From: Tenacibaculum pacificus
GTDB lineage: Bacteria > Bacteroidota > Bacteroidia > Flavobacteriales > Flavobacteriaceae
Direction: 5' to 3'
NCBI RefSeq assembly: GCF_027941775.1
Contig: NZ_CP115917.1
Location: 471,001-535,000, forward strand
DNA: 64,000 bases
The notes under the pieces were generated by a model, which was not told the DNA's origin, searched no databases, and was given only the letters and a program-made list of their open reading frames with translations. Shown piece by piece: positions 1 through 14,219 of this stretch (positions are counted from its first letter, which is position 1; each line of letters begins with the position of its first letter). The position numbers were made by a program, and so were the translations under genes.

Positions 1-424
1 ATTCTTCTGCCTTAACTTGTCCTACAGCTCCTGTTACATCGCTTTTCTTTTGAGTACCGTAACCAACTACAACAACTTCATCAAGAGTTGCTGCATCTTC
101 AAGTAATGTAATATCAATTGTTTTTTTATTTTCAACAATTATTTCTTTAGTTATGAATCCTAAGTAGTTGAAAATTAAAGTATTTTTAGGTTCTGCCTTT
201 ATGGTATAATTACCTTCAAAGTCAGTTTCAACACCTATACTTGTCCCTTTAATAATAATAGAAGCGCCAGGTAAGGAAAGTCCATGTTTATCAATTACTT
301 TACCACTGATACTATTTTTTTGAGCGATTACTTTAGAAGTCGAAGCTATAAAAAAACAAATAAGTAAGGTTAAAAATGAAAAATTGATCGTTTTACCATT
401 TTTGAGATTTTCTTTTTGATTCAT
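1..424 (-). CDS. SusC/RagA-type TonB-dependent outer-membrane receptor, N-terminal part (runs off the window)
   Basis: Reading leftward from ATG at 424, the frame is open to the window edge (about 141 residues). It starts with a signal peptide ending near VIAQ. A carboxypeptidase-regulatory-like (CarboxypepD_reg) domain follows, seen in ISGKVIDKHGLSLPGASIII and GTSIGVETDFEGNYTI. Next comes the start of the plug with the SusC signature DEVVVVGYGTQKKSDVTGAV. SusC proteins form the TonB-driven pore that takes up oligosaccharides or peptides together with a SusD lipoprotein. The partner and barrel lie outside the window. It diverges from the glycosidase operon at 693 and shares a promoter region with it, so a common substrate is likely. 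The family call is firm; the substrate is inferred. Confidence 0.93.
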   Translation of the reverse strand, partial: MNQKENLKNGKTINFSFLTLLICFFIASTSKVIAQKNSISGKVIDKHGLSLPGASIIIKGTSIGVETDFEGNYTIKAEPKNTLIFNYLGFITKEIIVENKKTIDITLLEDAATLDEVVVVGYGTQKKSDVTGAVGQVKAEE

Positions 425-516
425 ACGTAATTGGTTTATTAATTATGATTTAAGTTCTAATAAATTAAGATACTTATAAAACAGTAGTATAAAATATTTT
501 GACAAACTCTAAAAGC

Positions 517-549
517 CAAATGTACAGGGAATTAAAAATTAAACACAAC
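517..549 (-). promoter_or_regulatory. Candidate Bacteroidota promoter for the susC gene
   Basis: On the minus strand TACATTTG (517-524) fits the Bacteroidota -7 consensus TAnnTTTG. A weaker -33 element, GTTG (546-549), lies 21 bases upstream. Transcription would start near 510, leaving a leader of about 85 bases before the ATG at 424. Confidence 0.5.
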
Positions 550-563
550 TAGTACCTACTAGT
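548..563. promoter_or_regulatory. 16-bp palindrome between divergent promoters, candidate operator
   Basis: ACTAGTACCTACTAGT is a perfect inverted repeat: 7-base arms ACTAGTA/TACTAGT around CC. It sits exactly between the two divergent promoters, and each end overlaps the -33 element of one of them (546-549 and 563-566). That is the position expected of an operator controlling susC and the glycosidase operon together. The binding protein is unknown; no regulator gene adjoins it in this window. Confidence 0.5.
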
Positions 564-594
564 TTGTGATTTTTAGATGTTTAGTTTATTTTTG
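563..594 (+). promoter_or_regulatory. Candidate promoter for the GH63/fusion/GH2 operon
   Basis: TTTG (563-566), a 20-base spacer and TATTTTTG (587-594) match the Bacteroidota TTTG-N19/20-TAnnTTTG promoter. Start of transcription near 601 would give a leader of about 90 bases. Confidence 0.6.
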
Positions 595-692
595 TAAGAT
601 TAGTTTTACTAGCTTTAAGCAAGGTGTAAATAGATTCTAAAATCTGTAGAAAAATCATAATTTTTTACATAAAAAAAAACTTCAATTAAGAT

Positions 693-2684
693 ATGATTAA
701 ACAAACAGAACTGCTATTAGTAAGCTTATTAATTGTTTTGATAAGTTGTAAAGATAAAGTCGAAAGTAAAAAAGAGAAGGTGAAAACAATGGTACATACT
801 AATGTGCTCAATTATGTTTTTACACCCAAACATAAATTTGATAAAAAAGGTTTAATGTTTTCTGATCAAGGGGCTTGGTTTGCATACAGTTTCCCGGATT
901 CTATAAATACTACAGGTTTTTCAGGTCCTTTTTTAATGACTCAACAAAATGGTATTTGGAGTAGTTCATCACTTACTAACTTGGTATTGAAAAATACAAA
1001 ATGGACGTCAATTGATACAAAAAGTTATAGCAGTCATTTAGAACAGGTTTTTTTATCAGAAAAATTAGAGTTAAAACAACAATTATTTTTTTTATCAGGA
1101 CATACAGCTATTATTAAATCAATATTAAAAAATAAAAGTAATTCACCACAAGCTATTAATTATAGTTTTAAAAATGAACAGTTATTAGCTGACGGATTAA
1201 AATTATCAGTAAAAGAAAATAATTTAACAATTAAATCAGCTTTAACAGATGCTGTTGGTCATGTTATTTTTCCTGAAGATGTACTTTTAACAGCATCAAC
1301 AGATAGTACTTATATTTCAAATGAAATACAAATGGTATTAAAGCCAAATGAAACTAAAGAATTTACAATTTCTCAAAGTTTTATTTTTAAAGAATATTCA
1401 TGGTTAGAAGAGCAACAAAAAATTACTACTTCAAGTTTTGATGCTATTTTAAAAGATAGAAAATCAGATAAAAACACAGAATTACAATCATTAATAGAAA
1501 ATAGAAAAATTCAATTTAATGATGATAAATACGCTGAGGTATTAGCAAAAACACAATTAACATTACAAAATAATTGGAGAATTGCAGCTGGAGAATTAAA
1601 AGATGAAGGTTTATTTCCTAGTTATCATTATAAATGGTTTCATGGTTTTTGGTCTTGGGATTCTTGGAAACACGCAGTAGGATTATCTTATTATAATACT
1701 GATTTGGCTAAAAAACAAATGAGAGTTATGTTTAACTTTCAAAATGAAGATGGTTTTATTGTAGATTGTGTTTATAGAGATACTTTAATTGAAAAACATA
1801 ATTATCGAGATACAAAACCACCACTTTCTGCATGGGCAATTGCTAAAATTTATAAAAAAGATAAAGACCTTTCTTTTGTAAAAGAGTTTTATCCGAAGTT
1901 AAAAAAATATCATCAATGGTGGTATAATAAACGTGATCATGATAAAGATGGTTTGTGTGAATATGGTTCTACAGATGGAAGTGTAATAGCTGCAAAGTGG
2001 GAGAGTGGAATGGATAACGCTATTCGTTTTGACAATTCTAAAATTTTAAAAAATAGTGAAGGAGCTTATTCAATAGACCAAGAATCGGTAGATTTAAATG
2101 CCTATTTATATGCTGAAAAATTATTTTTATCAGAATTAGCTACTATTTTAGGGTATAAAACTGATGCAGATAGCTTTAAGAAAGAAGCTGAAAAGTTAAA
2201 ATTGATAATTCAAACACAATTTTATGACCCTATTGATGGATGGTTTTATGACACTACTTTAGATGGTAAAACATTTATCAAAGGAGAAGGAAGTGAAGGG
2301 TGGACAGCGCTTTGGGCAAATGCAGCAACACAAGAACAAGCAGAAGCTGTTAAAAATAAAATGATGGATCCTAAGAAGTTTTTTACAAAGGTTCCTTTTC
2401 AAACCATGAGTGCCGACCACGAAAAATTTAATCCTTTAAAAGGATATTGGCGTGGTCCTAATTGGTTAGATCAAGCTTATTTTGGTGTGAAAAGTTTGCG
2501 TAATTATGGTTTTGATAAAGAAGCTGATAAGGCAACTATTCAAATTTTGAAAGGTGCCGAAGGTGTTCTTGGAAAAGGAAAATCAATTAGAGAAAATTAC
2601 CATCCTTTAACAGGAAAAGGATTAAGTGCTGAAAATTTTAGCTGGAGTGCTGCACATATAATTATGTTATTACAAAAAGATTAA
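693..2684 (+). CDS. GH63-like (MGH1/YgjK-type) alpha-glycosidase lipoprotein
   Basis: Starts with a lipoprotein signal (LIVLISC, lipid Cys at residue 19), so it is exported and anchored. An N-terminal beta-sandwich-like half is followed from about residue 280 by an (alpha/alpha)6 catalytic region with WFHGFWSWDSWKH. The GH63 general acid is probably Asp441 in ESGMDN and the base probably Glu647 in SAENFSWSAAH; both assignments are by analogy with E. coli YgjK. Length (663 aa) fits. GH63 contains processing alpha-1,2-glucosidase I and bacterial enzymes such as YgjK, which as I recall accommodates glucosyl-galactose. The next gene starts directly after its stop. A trehalase-like (GH37) role cannot be excluded. 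In context I suggest removal of glucose from Glc-alpha-1,2-Gal-hydroxylysine. Confidence 0.75.
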   Translation: MIKQTELLLVSLLIVLISCKDKVESKKEKVKTMVHTNVLNYVFTPKHKFDKKGLMFSDQGAWFAYSFPDSINTTGFSGPFLMTQQNGIWSSSSLTNLVLKNTKWTSIDTKSYSSHLEQVFLSEKLELKQQLFFLSGHTAIIKSILKNKSNSPQAINYSFKNEQLLADGLKLSVKENNLTIKSALTDAVGHVIFPEDVLLTASTDSTYISNEIQMVLKPNETKEFTISQSFIFKEYSWLEEQQKITTSSFDAILKDRKSDKNTELQSLIENRKIQFNDDKYAEVLAKTQLTLQNNWRIAAGELKDEGLFPSYHYKWFHGFWSWDSWKHAVGLSYYNTDLAKKQMRVMFNFQNEDGFIVDCVYRDTLIEKHNYRDTKPPLSAWAIAKIYKKDKDLSFVKEFYPKLKKYHQWWYNKRDHDKDGLCEYGSTDGSVIAAKWESGMDNAIRFDNSKILKNSEGAYSIDQESVDLNAYLYAEKLFLSELATILGYKTDADSFKKEAEKLKLIIQTQFYDPIDGWFYDTTLDGKTFIKGEGSEGWTALWANAATQEQAEAVKNKMMDPKKFFTKVPFQTMSADHEKFNPLKGYWRGPNWLDQAYFGVKSLRNYGFDKEADKATIQILKGAEGVLGKGKSIRENYHPLTGKGLSAENFSWSAAHIIMLLQKD

Positions 2685-8821
<6,137 letters not shown>

Positions 8822-8844
8822 AAGAATTAATTATAGTTAACAAC

Positions 8845-8878
8845 AAAAAAAGCAACTCATATAGAGTTGCTTTTTTTT
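8845..8878. terminator. Bidirectional rho-independent terminator
   Basis: Stem AGCAACTC/GAGTTGCT (8851-8870) has an A-run on its left and a T-run on its right. It can therefore stop both the rightward glycosidase operon and the leftward hydroxyproline operon, which converge here. Confidence 0.85.
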
Positions 8879-8895
8879 ATATATTAAGGTGTTTT

Positions 8896-10116
8896 TTATT
8901 TTGAAATTCCAAAAGGATCTTCAATAGTGTGCATTGGTTCTGTAAACCATTTAGGACCATTTTTAGTCATATAAATATGATCTTCATGACGTATTCCAAA
9001 TTTATTAGGAACACAAATCATAGGTTCATTACTAAATGCCATACCTTCTACTAAAACAGTATTGTCATTCTTAACAATATATGGCCATTCATGAATATCT
9101 AAACCAATTCCATGACCTGTTCTATGAGGTAATCCTGGTAATGCATATTTAGGACCTAATTGATGACTTTCTAAAGTTTTTCTAGCAGCAGCATCAATAT
9201 CAGCACAAACACTACCTAATTGAGCAGCATCAAATGCAGCTTGTTGTGTTTCTTTTTCAATATTCCAGATAGATCTTTGTAAATCATCTGCTTCACCAAA
9301 AACATATGTTCTTGTAATATCAGAAATATAATCGTGTAATACACAACCAGTATCTACTAGTGTAACTTCGTTTAATTCTAAGTTTTTAGGAGTTTTTACA
9401 CCATGAGGAAATGAAGAATCAACACCAAATAACACGATACAAAAATATGAACCTGACGGAATTCCGTATCTAATATGTGCTTCGTGAATAAAATCTACTA
9501 CTTCTTTAGATGAAATACCAATTCTTAAAATCCTTGCAGCTGCTTTTTGAACCTCTAAAGTGATGTTCATTGCATGTTGTATAATAGTAATTTCAGCATC
9601 TGATTTTATCATTCTACAACCAGCTGTAATTGGTGTAGCACTTTCTAAAGTAAATGATGTGTTACATTTATTAATTCCATCAGTAATGAAAAAAGGCGTT
9701 GCTTCATCTATTAAAATATCACCTTCAGTAACTTTGTTTTCAGTTAATATTTTAGTGAATAATTTATAAGGACTTTTGTGTTCTTCCCAACAATTAACTT
9801 CACCTTCTATTAGCATGAAATCTAAAATAGTTCCTTTTTCAAATCTTGGTGCAATAAAATGAAGGTCTCCATTTTGAAATAAAATAGCACCTACCATACG
9901 TTCGCTCGAGTTCCATTTCATTCCTGTGAAATAAAATAAATTAGTTCCTGCATGTAAGTACATTGCTTGTTTGTTTTGATTTTTCATCATTAAACAAGCT
10001 TTATCTATTCTAGATTGAAATTCTTCTTTCTGAATCGGTTCAACTAAGTGAGCTGTTGGAGTTATTGCGTTTAATTCTGCTTCTATTGTAGAGCCTCCAA
10101 TTCCAAATGTATTCAT
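8896..10116 (-). CDS. M24-family metallopeptidase (proline dipeptidase/creatinase-like)
   Basis: Residues about 1-160 form a creatinase-type N domain and about 170-400 the pita-bread M24 catalytic domain. The five metal ligands are visible in VDTGC, DITRT, TGHGIGLDIHE, SNEP and RHEDH. M24 enzymes of this size cleave Xaa-Pro or dipeptide substrates in the cytoplasm; there is no signal peptide. It is the last gene of the leftward operon, ten bases after the next M24 gene. Because the operon also encodes hydroxyproline epimerase, the likely substrates are Xaa-Pro or Xaa-Hyp peptides. Exact specificity (prolidase, aminopeptidase P or creatinase) cannot be read from sequence. Confidence 0.88.
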   Translation of the reverse strand: MNTFGIGGSTIEAELNAITPTAHLVEPIQKEEFQSRIDKACLMMKNQNKQAMYLHAGTNLFYFTGMKWNSSERMVGAILFQNGDLHFIAPRFEKGTILDFMLIEGEVNCWEEHKSPYKLFTKILTENKVTEGDILIDEATPFFITDGINKCNTSFTLESATPITAGCRMIKSDAEITIIQHAMNITLEVQKAAARILRIGISSKEVVDFIHEAHIRYGIPSGSYFCIVLFGVDSSFPHGVKTPKNLELNEVTLVDTGCVLHDYISDITRTYVFGEADDLQRSIWNIEKETQQAAFDAAQLGSVCADIDAAARKTLESHQLGPKYALPGLPHRTGHGIGLDIHEWPYIVKNDNTVLVEGMAFSNEPMICVPNKFGIRHEDHIYMTKNGPKWFTEPMHTIEDPFGISK

Positions 10117-10126
10117 GTAATTTTTT

Positions 10127-11419
10127 TTAATTGTTCATTAATGCTTCAATATCCTTAATTTCGATAGGCATTGCAGCTGTTAAATTGATGTTTCCTGTTT
10201 CAGTGATTAAATAATCATCTTCTAATCTACATCCAATTCCTTCTTCAGGAATATAAATACCAGGTTCACAAGTTAACACCATTCCTGTTTCAAAAGGACG
10301 AGAATATATACCAACATCATGTACGTCTAATCCTAAATAATGAGCTGTTCCGTGCATAAAATATTTTTTATACAATGGTTTTTCAGGATCTTGCTTGGCA
10401 ACATCATCAGCATTTAATAAATTTAATTTTATTAATTCAGCTTCAACTAATCCTGCCATATTTTTTTCGTAAACACTTGGTAAAATACCAGGTTTTAACA
10501 TTTTACTACCTTCTTTTAAACAATATAATACTGACGAATAAACAGCAGCTTGTCTTTCAGAGAATTTTCCATTTACAGGAAAACAACGAGTAGTATCGCT
10601 ATTATAATTAGCGTAACAAATCCCGAAGTCAAGTAAAATCATTTCACCATCATTACAAACTGAATCATTTGTATTATAGTGTAAAGCACAAGCATTTTTA
10701 CCAGAAGCAATAATTGGCTTAAATGCGTGATGCGAAGAACCTGTTTTAACTAAGTTATAAGCTAATTCAGCCTCTAACTCATATTCTTTCATACCAGGTT
10801 TGCATGTTTTTAACACGCTAGTAAAAGAAGCAACACTTATATCAGAAGCCTTTTGTATTAAGTCGTATTCTACTTTCGATTTTACAGGTCGTAAATTACG
10901 TGTAATTTTTGCAGCTCTATAATAATCATGTAATGGGTATTTTTGTTTACACCATTTGATCATTCTATCTTGTTTTGTTTCTTGATCATTGGTAACACGT
11001 TTAGCATGTTCGTTATGACCTAAGTAAAAACCATCAGCTTCAAAAGCCATGTACTGTAAAAATAATTCAAAATCTTTATCCCACTCAACTCTTGAAATTC
11101 CAGAAATATCTTGAGTTTGTTCTTTGGTTAGTTTTTCACCATCCCAAATTTTAATAAGCTCGCTTGTTTCTTTTATAAATAGAATAGCTCTATTTTCTTT
11201 TTTGAAAGCATCAGGATACAACACTAAAATAGTATCTTCTTGATCGATACCCGAAAGGTAAAAAAGATCATTGTTTTGTGTAAATCCCATAACATCATCA
11301 GCGTTATGATGTTTAACATCGTTAGATGTTAAAATAGCTATGGTATTAGGTTTCATTTGAGCAATGAAATTTTTTCTATTTTCTATAAATAAAGAATTGT
11401 CAATTTGGTCGTAACGCAT
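10127..11419 (-). CDS. Xaa-Pro aminopeptidase (aminopeptidase P, M24B)
   Basis: An AMP_N domain (about residues 1-150) starts RYDQIDNSLFIENRKNFI and contains the usual NDLFYLSGI. The M24B domain carries ligands in LLDFGICYANYNSDTTR, HGTAHYLGLDVHDVG, TCEPGIY and CRLEDDYLI. The 430-aa length is standard for PepP. It removes an N-terminal residue in front of proline in the cytoplasm. Here it sits in a hydroxyproline operon between the dehydrogenase and a second M24 peptidase, fitting release of Hyp or Pro from collagen-like peptides (inference). Confidence 0.92.
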   Translation of the reverse strand: MRYDQIDNSLFIENRKNFIAQMKPNTIAILTSNDVKHHNADDVMGFTQNNDLFYLSGIDQEDTILVLYPDAFKKENRAILFIKETSELIKIWDGEKLTKEQTQDISGISRVEWDKDFELFLQYMAFEADGFYLGHNEHAKRVTNDQETKQDRMIKWCKQKYPLHDYYRAAKITRNLRPVKSKVEYDLIQKASDISVASFTSVLKTCKPGMKEYELEAELAYNLVKTGSSHHAFKPIIASGKNACALHYNTNDSVCNDGEMILLDFGICYANYNSDTTRCFPVNGKFSERQAAVYSSVLYCLKEGSKMLKPGILPSVYEKNMAGLVEAELIKLNLLNADDVAKQDPEKPLYKKYFMHGTAHYLGLDVHDVGIYSRPFETGMVLTCEPGIYIPEEGIGCRLEDDYLITETGNINLTAAMPIEIKDIEALMNN

Positions 11420-11470
11420 ATTTTCTTACGGATGTATTTAATTAATTTTTACGTGCTTTTAATATTCAAA

Positions 11471-12718
11471 TTATGAATATCTTTCTACATGAAAAGGGTT
11501 TAAATCTAAACTTGTTTTTTTATCAGAAATAATTTCCGAAACTAATTTACCAGTTGCAGGACCTAAACTCCATCCCATCATTGCATGACCAGTAGCAATA
11601 GTTACGTTTTTAACTTTTGATAAACGACCAATATAAGGTAATCCATCAGGAGAACATGGTCTTAAACCAGCAGCAACATCGTCAATTTCTTTTTGATTAA
11701 TTTTTAAACCGTCGTAAAATCTCTCACTTGCTCTAGCAATAGCATCTACTCTTACACGGTTTATATTATTATTTATTTTATCTACTTCCATTGTACCTGC
11801 AAAACGAGTAAAACCATTCATTGGTGTTACAGCAACTTTTGCTTCCATTAAAATGGCAGGTATTGTAATTCCTGTATCTTGAGATACATTAATTCTATAT
11901 CCTTTACCAGCCTGAATTGGTACGGTAGCATTTAATTTTTTAACTAAAATTTGAGACCAAGAACCAGTAGCAACAACAATTTCATCAGCTGTTACTTCTT
12001 GTTTATTTGTTCTGATAGATGTTACTTTATCATTTTTAACATTGATATCTAATACCTCTTCATTTGCTAAAATAGTAACACCCTTTTTTTCTAAGTAAGA
12101 TTTTAATTGTGGCATAAATTCATTCGGAGTCATATGTGCATCAGTATGATAATACACAGCTCCTTTAATGTTTAAACCAGCATTCAGTTCTAATTTTAAA
12201 ACCTGTTCTTTTGTTAAGTTTTCAACATTTAAGCCTTCCTGAATAGCACGTTTACCTGTTTTCCATTCTTCTTCACCAGCTTTATCAGTTTGGTAACACA
12301 TTAACAAACCTTTGTGTTTGTAAAAGAAATCAAATTCATTAGAGTCTTTTATCTCTTGATATAATTCTCTACTTAATATATTAATATCTTTAATGGTTTT
12401 AATTGAGCTTTCAACTTTTTCTTTTGTTGATGCTTTTTTAAATAACCAAGTCCATTTTAAAAAATCATAATCTAAACGAGGCTTCACAGAAAAAGGACTT
12501 TTTGAGTCAAACATCCATTTAATACCTTTGTTTATCATACCAGGAGCTGCCAAAGAAATAATATGACTAGGAGTTATATATCCTGCGTTTACATAAGATG
12601 CACCACTTGAAAAATCAGATTTATCAATTACGGTAACTTTGTGCCCTTCCTTTTGAAGATAATAAGCTGAACATAAGCCTATAATTCCTCCTCCAATAAT
12701 TACTACTTCTTTTGACAT
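11471..12718 (-). CDS. FAD-dependent D-amino-acid dehydrogenase, probable D-hydroxyproline dehydrogenase (DadA-like)
   Basis: The N-terminal dinucleotide fold reads VVIIGGGIIGLCSAYYLQKE (residues about 5-24), and the DAO fold continues to a C-terminal GLRPCSPDGLPYIGR and TGHAMMGWSLGPATGK, typical of DadA-type enzymes. The 415-aa length fits. Such enzymes oxidise D-amino acids to imino acids and pass electrons to the respiratory chain. Next to 4-hydroxyproline 2-epimerase the expected reaction is cis-4-hydroxy-D-proline to 1-pyrroline-4-hydroxy-2-carboxylate, the second step of bacterial hydroxyproline degradation. Specificity rests on context. Confidence 0.85.
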   Translation of the reverse strand: MSKEVVIIGGGIIGLCSAYYLQKEGHKVTVIDKSDFSSGASYVNAGYITPSHIISLAAPGMINKGIKWMFDSKSPFSVKPRLDYDFLKWTWLFKKASTKEKVESSIKTIKDINILSRELYQEIKDSNEFDFFYKHKGLLMCYQTDKAGEEEWKTGKRAIQEGLNVENLTKEQVLKLELNAGLNIKGAVYYHTDAHMTPNEFMPQLKSYLEKKGVTILANEEVLDINVKNDKVTSIRTNKQEVTADEIVVATGSWSQILVKKLNATVPIQAGKGYRINVSQDTGITIPAILMEAKVAVTPMNGFTRFAGTMEVDKINNNINRVRVDAIARASERFYDGLKINQKEIDDVAAGLRPCSPDGLPYIGRLSKVKNVTIATGHAMMGWSLGPATGKLVSEIISDKKTSLDLNPFHVERYS

Positions 12719-12735
12719 TTAATATGTTTTTAAAC

Positions 12736-12999
12736 TTACTCTTTTTTTATTCTATTTACGGTAATAACTCTAAAAGTACTTGTATTAATCGTAACTGTTA
12801 TATTATGATGTTTATTGATAATATAGAAGTTTTTACCTATTTTTTCGTAGTTTTCTAAAGCTGTGTCTTCTAACACTTTTCGAATAAGTATTTCTATTTC
12901 AAATTTAGAAAAAGCCATACCAAGCTTTTTATTTATCCTTTGATAAACAAGCTCGGTATAGCAAATGTTTCTTAGTATTTTATGTTTTATTGTCTCCAA
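12736..12999 (-). CDS. Small DUF3781-like protein inside the hydroxyproline operon
   Basis: An 87-residue soluble protein with ICYTELVYQRINKKLGM near the start and KIGKNFYIINKHHNITVTIN near the end, a pattern I associate with DUF3781. No signal peptide, membrane segment or catalytic motif is visible. Function is unknown. It lies 29 bases after the epimerase gene and 17 bases before the dehydrogenase gene, so it is almost certainly co-transcribed with them. It could be a passenger or an uncharacterised accessory of the pathway. Confidence 0.65.
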   Translation of the reverse strand: METIKHKILRNICYTELVYQRINKKLGMAFSKFEIEILIRKVLEDTALENYEKIGKNFYIINKHHNITVTINTSTFRVITVNRIKKE

Positions 13000-13028
13000 T
13001 TCTTTTAAATCGAAAGATAACTCTTTTT

Positions 13029-14036
13029 TTAGATAACTTGAAATCCATGTGCATAAGGGTCATCTTGGTCATCAATAATAATATTATTGTAACCAAAAAC
13101 CTTTGCCCATCCCTGAATACTTGGTATAATTGCTGGTTTTCCGTCTAAAGTAGTTTCCTCTTCAACTCTACCAATAAATTTACTACCGATAAAACTTTCG
13201 TGAATAAATTCTTCTTTTAATTTAAGTTTTCCTTTTGCATGTAACTGTGCTAATCTAGCAGATGTACCTGTTCCACAAGGGCTTCTATCAATGGCTTTAT
13301 CACCATAAAAAACGGCATTTCTACCAGAAGAAGTTGGGTCAATTGGGTTACCTGTCCAAAGCATATGTGTTACATCTCTAATGGTATCATTTTCTGGATG
13401 AATAAACATATCAGGATATTTCTCATTAATGCTATTTCTAACAATTTGAGAATATTGAATGATTTTACTAGCTGTAAAATCGTGTACTCCAGAAAAGTTT
13501 TTCTGCGGATCTACAATAGCGTAGTAATTACCACCGTAAGCAACATCAAAAGTAATTTCACCTAATTCAGGACAGTCAATAGTTAAATTTTCTGCTGCTA
13601 AATAACTTTTTACGTTAGTTAATCTAACCCAGTCTACCTTTTTACCAGTTTGACCGTATTCAATATTTACTAAACCAGCAGGAGCTTCCATTTTAATTTT
13701 TCCTGGAACTTTAGGAGTAACTAAACCTTCTTCAATTGCAATAGTAATAGTACCGATAGTTCCGTGTCCACACATTGGTAAACAACCAGAAGTTTCAATA
13801 AATAAAATTCCAAAATCATTTTCAGGATTATGAGGAGGAAATAAAATACTTCCGCTCATCATATCACGTCCACGTGGTTCGAACATTAATCCTTTACGAA
13901 TCCAGTCATAATCTTTTAAAAAATGCTGGCGTTTTTCGCTCATATTTGCTCCAATTAAATTTGGACCTCCACCTGCTACAACTCTAACTGGGTTTCCACA
14001 CGTGTGTGCATCAACACAAAAAAATGTTTTTCTCAT
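13029..14036 (-). CDS. 4-hydroxyproline 2-epimerase (proline racemase family)
   Basis: I start it at the ATG giving MRKTFFCVDAHTCGNPVR; a longer frame exists only through a TTG 18 bases upstream. The protein is about 335 aa, the usual length. The two catalytic cysteines lie in MCGHGTIGT and SPCGTGTSA. FCVDAHTCGNPVR and MLWTGNPIDP fit the hydroxyproline epimerase branch rather than proline racemase. It interconverts trans-4-hydroxy-L-proline and cis-4-hydroxy-D-proline, the first step of the pathway encoded by its neighbours. No cofactor is needed in this family. Confidence 0.92.
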   Translation of the reverse strand: MRKTFFCVDAHTCGNPVRVVAGGGPNLIGANMSEKRQHFLKDYDWIRKGLMFEPRGRDMMSGSILFPPHNPENDFGILFIETSGCLPMCGHGTIGTITIAIEEGLVTPKVPGKIKMEAPAGLVNIEYGQTGKKVDWVRLTNVKSYLAAENLTIDCPELGEITFDVAYGGNYYAIVDPQKNFSGVHDFTASKIIQYSQIVRNSINEKYPDMFIHPENDTIRDVTHMLWTGNPIDPTSSGRNAVFYGDKAIDRSPCGTGTSARLAQLHAKGKLKLKEEFIHESFIGSKFIGRVEEETTLDGKPAIIPSIQGWAKVFGYNNIIIDDQDDPYAHGFQVI

Positions 14037-14219
14037 ACTAAATTGAATAGCCAACTTGCACTCTTCCTTAGAAAAAACCTTTCAAAATTTCTTTAATTAA
14101 GAAAGCAAAGTTGGCATAGTTTTCAATTTCTTTAAATCATCAAAATAATAGGTAACTAATTTTGTTGATTTAAAGAAATTGTTAATGTTTATTAATTTAA
14201 CTGTTCTTCTGTAAGTTTA

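Noticed and set aside
693..2684. Periplasmic trehalase (GH37)
   Set aside because: The fold is shared, but the paired SGMDN and ENFSWSAAH contexts and the neighbours fit GH63 better. Not fully excluded.
10375..10593. Open frame opposite the aminopeptidase P gene
   Set aside because: It lies fully inside a well-supported gene on the other strand, has low-complexity Leu/Gln/Ile composition and no family features. The other short antisense frames (for example 15100-15426, 33021-33389, 52531-52803) were dropped for the same reason.
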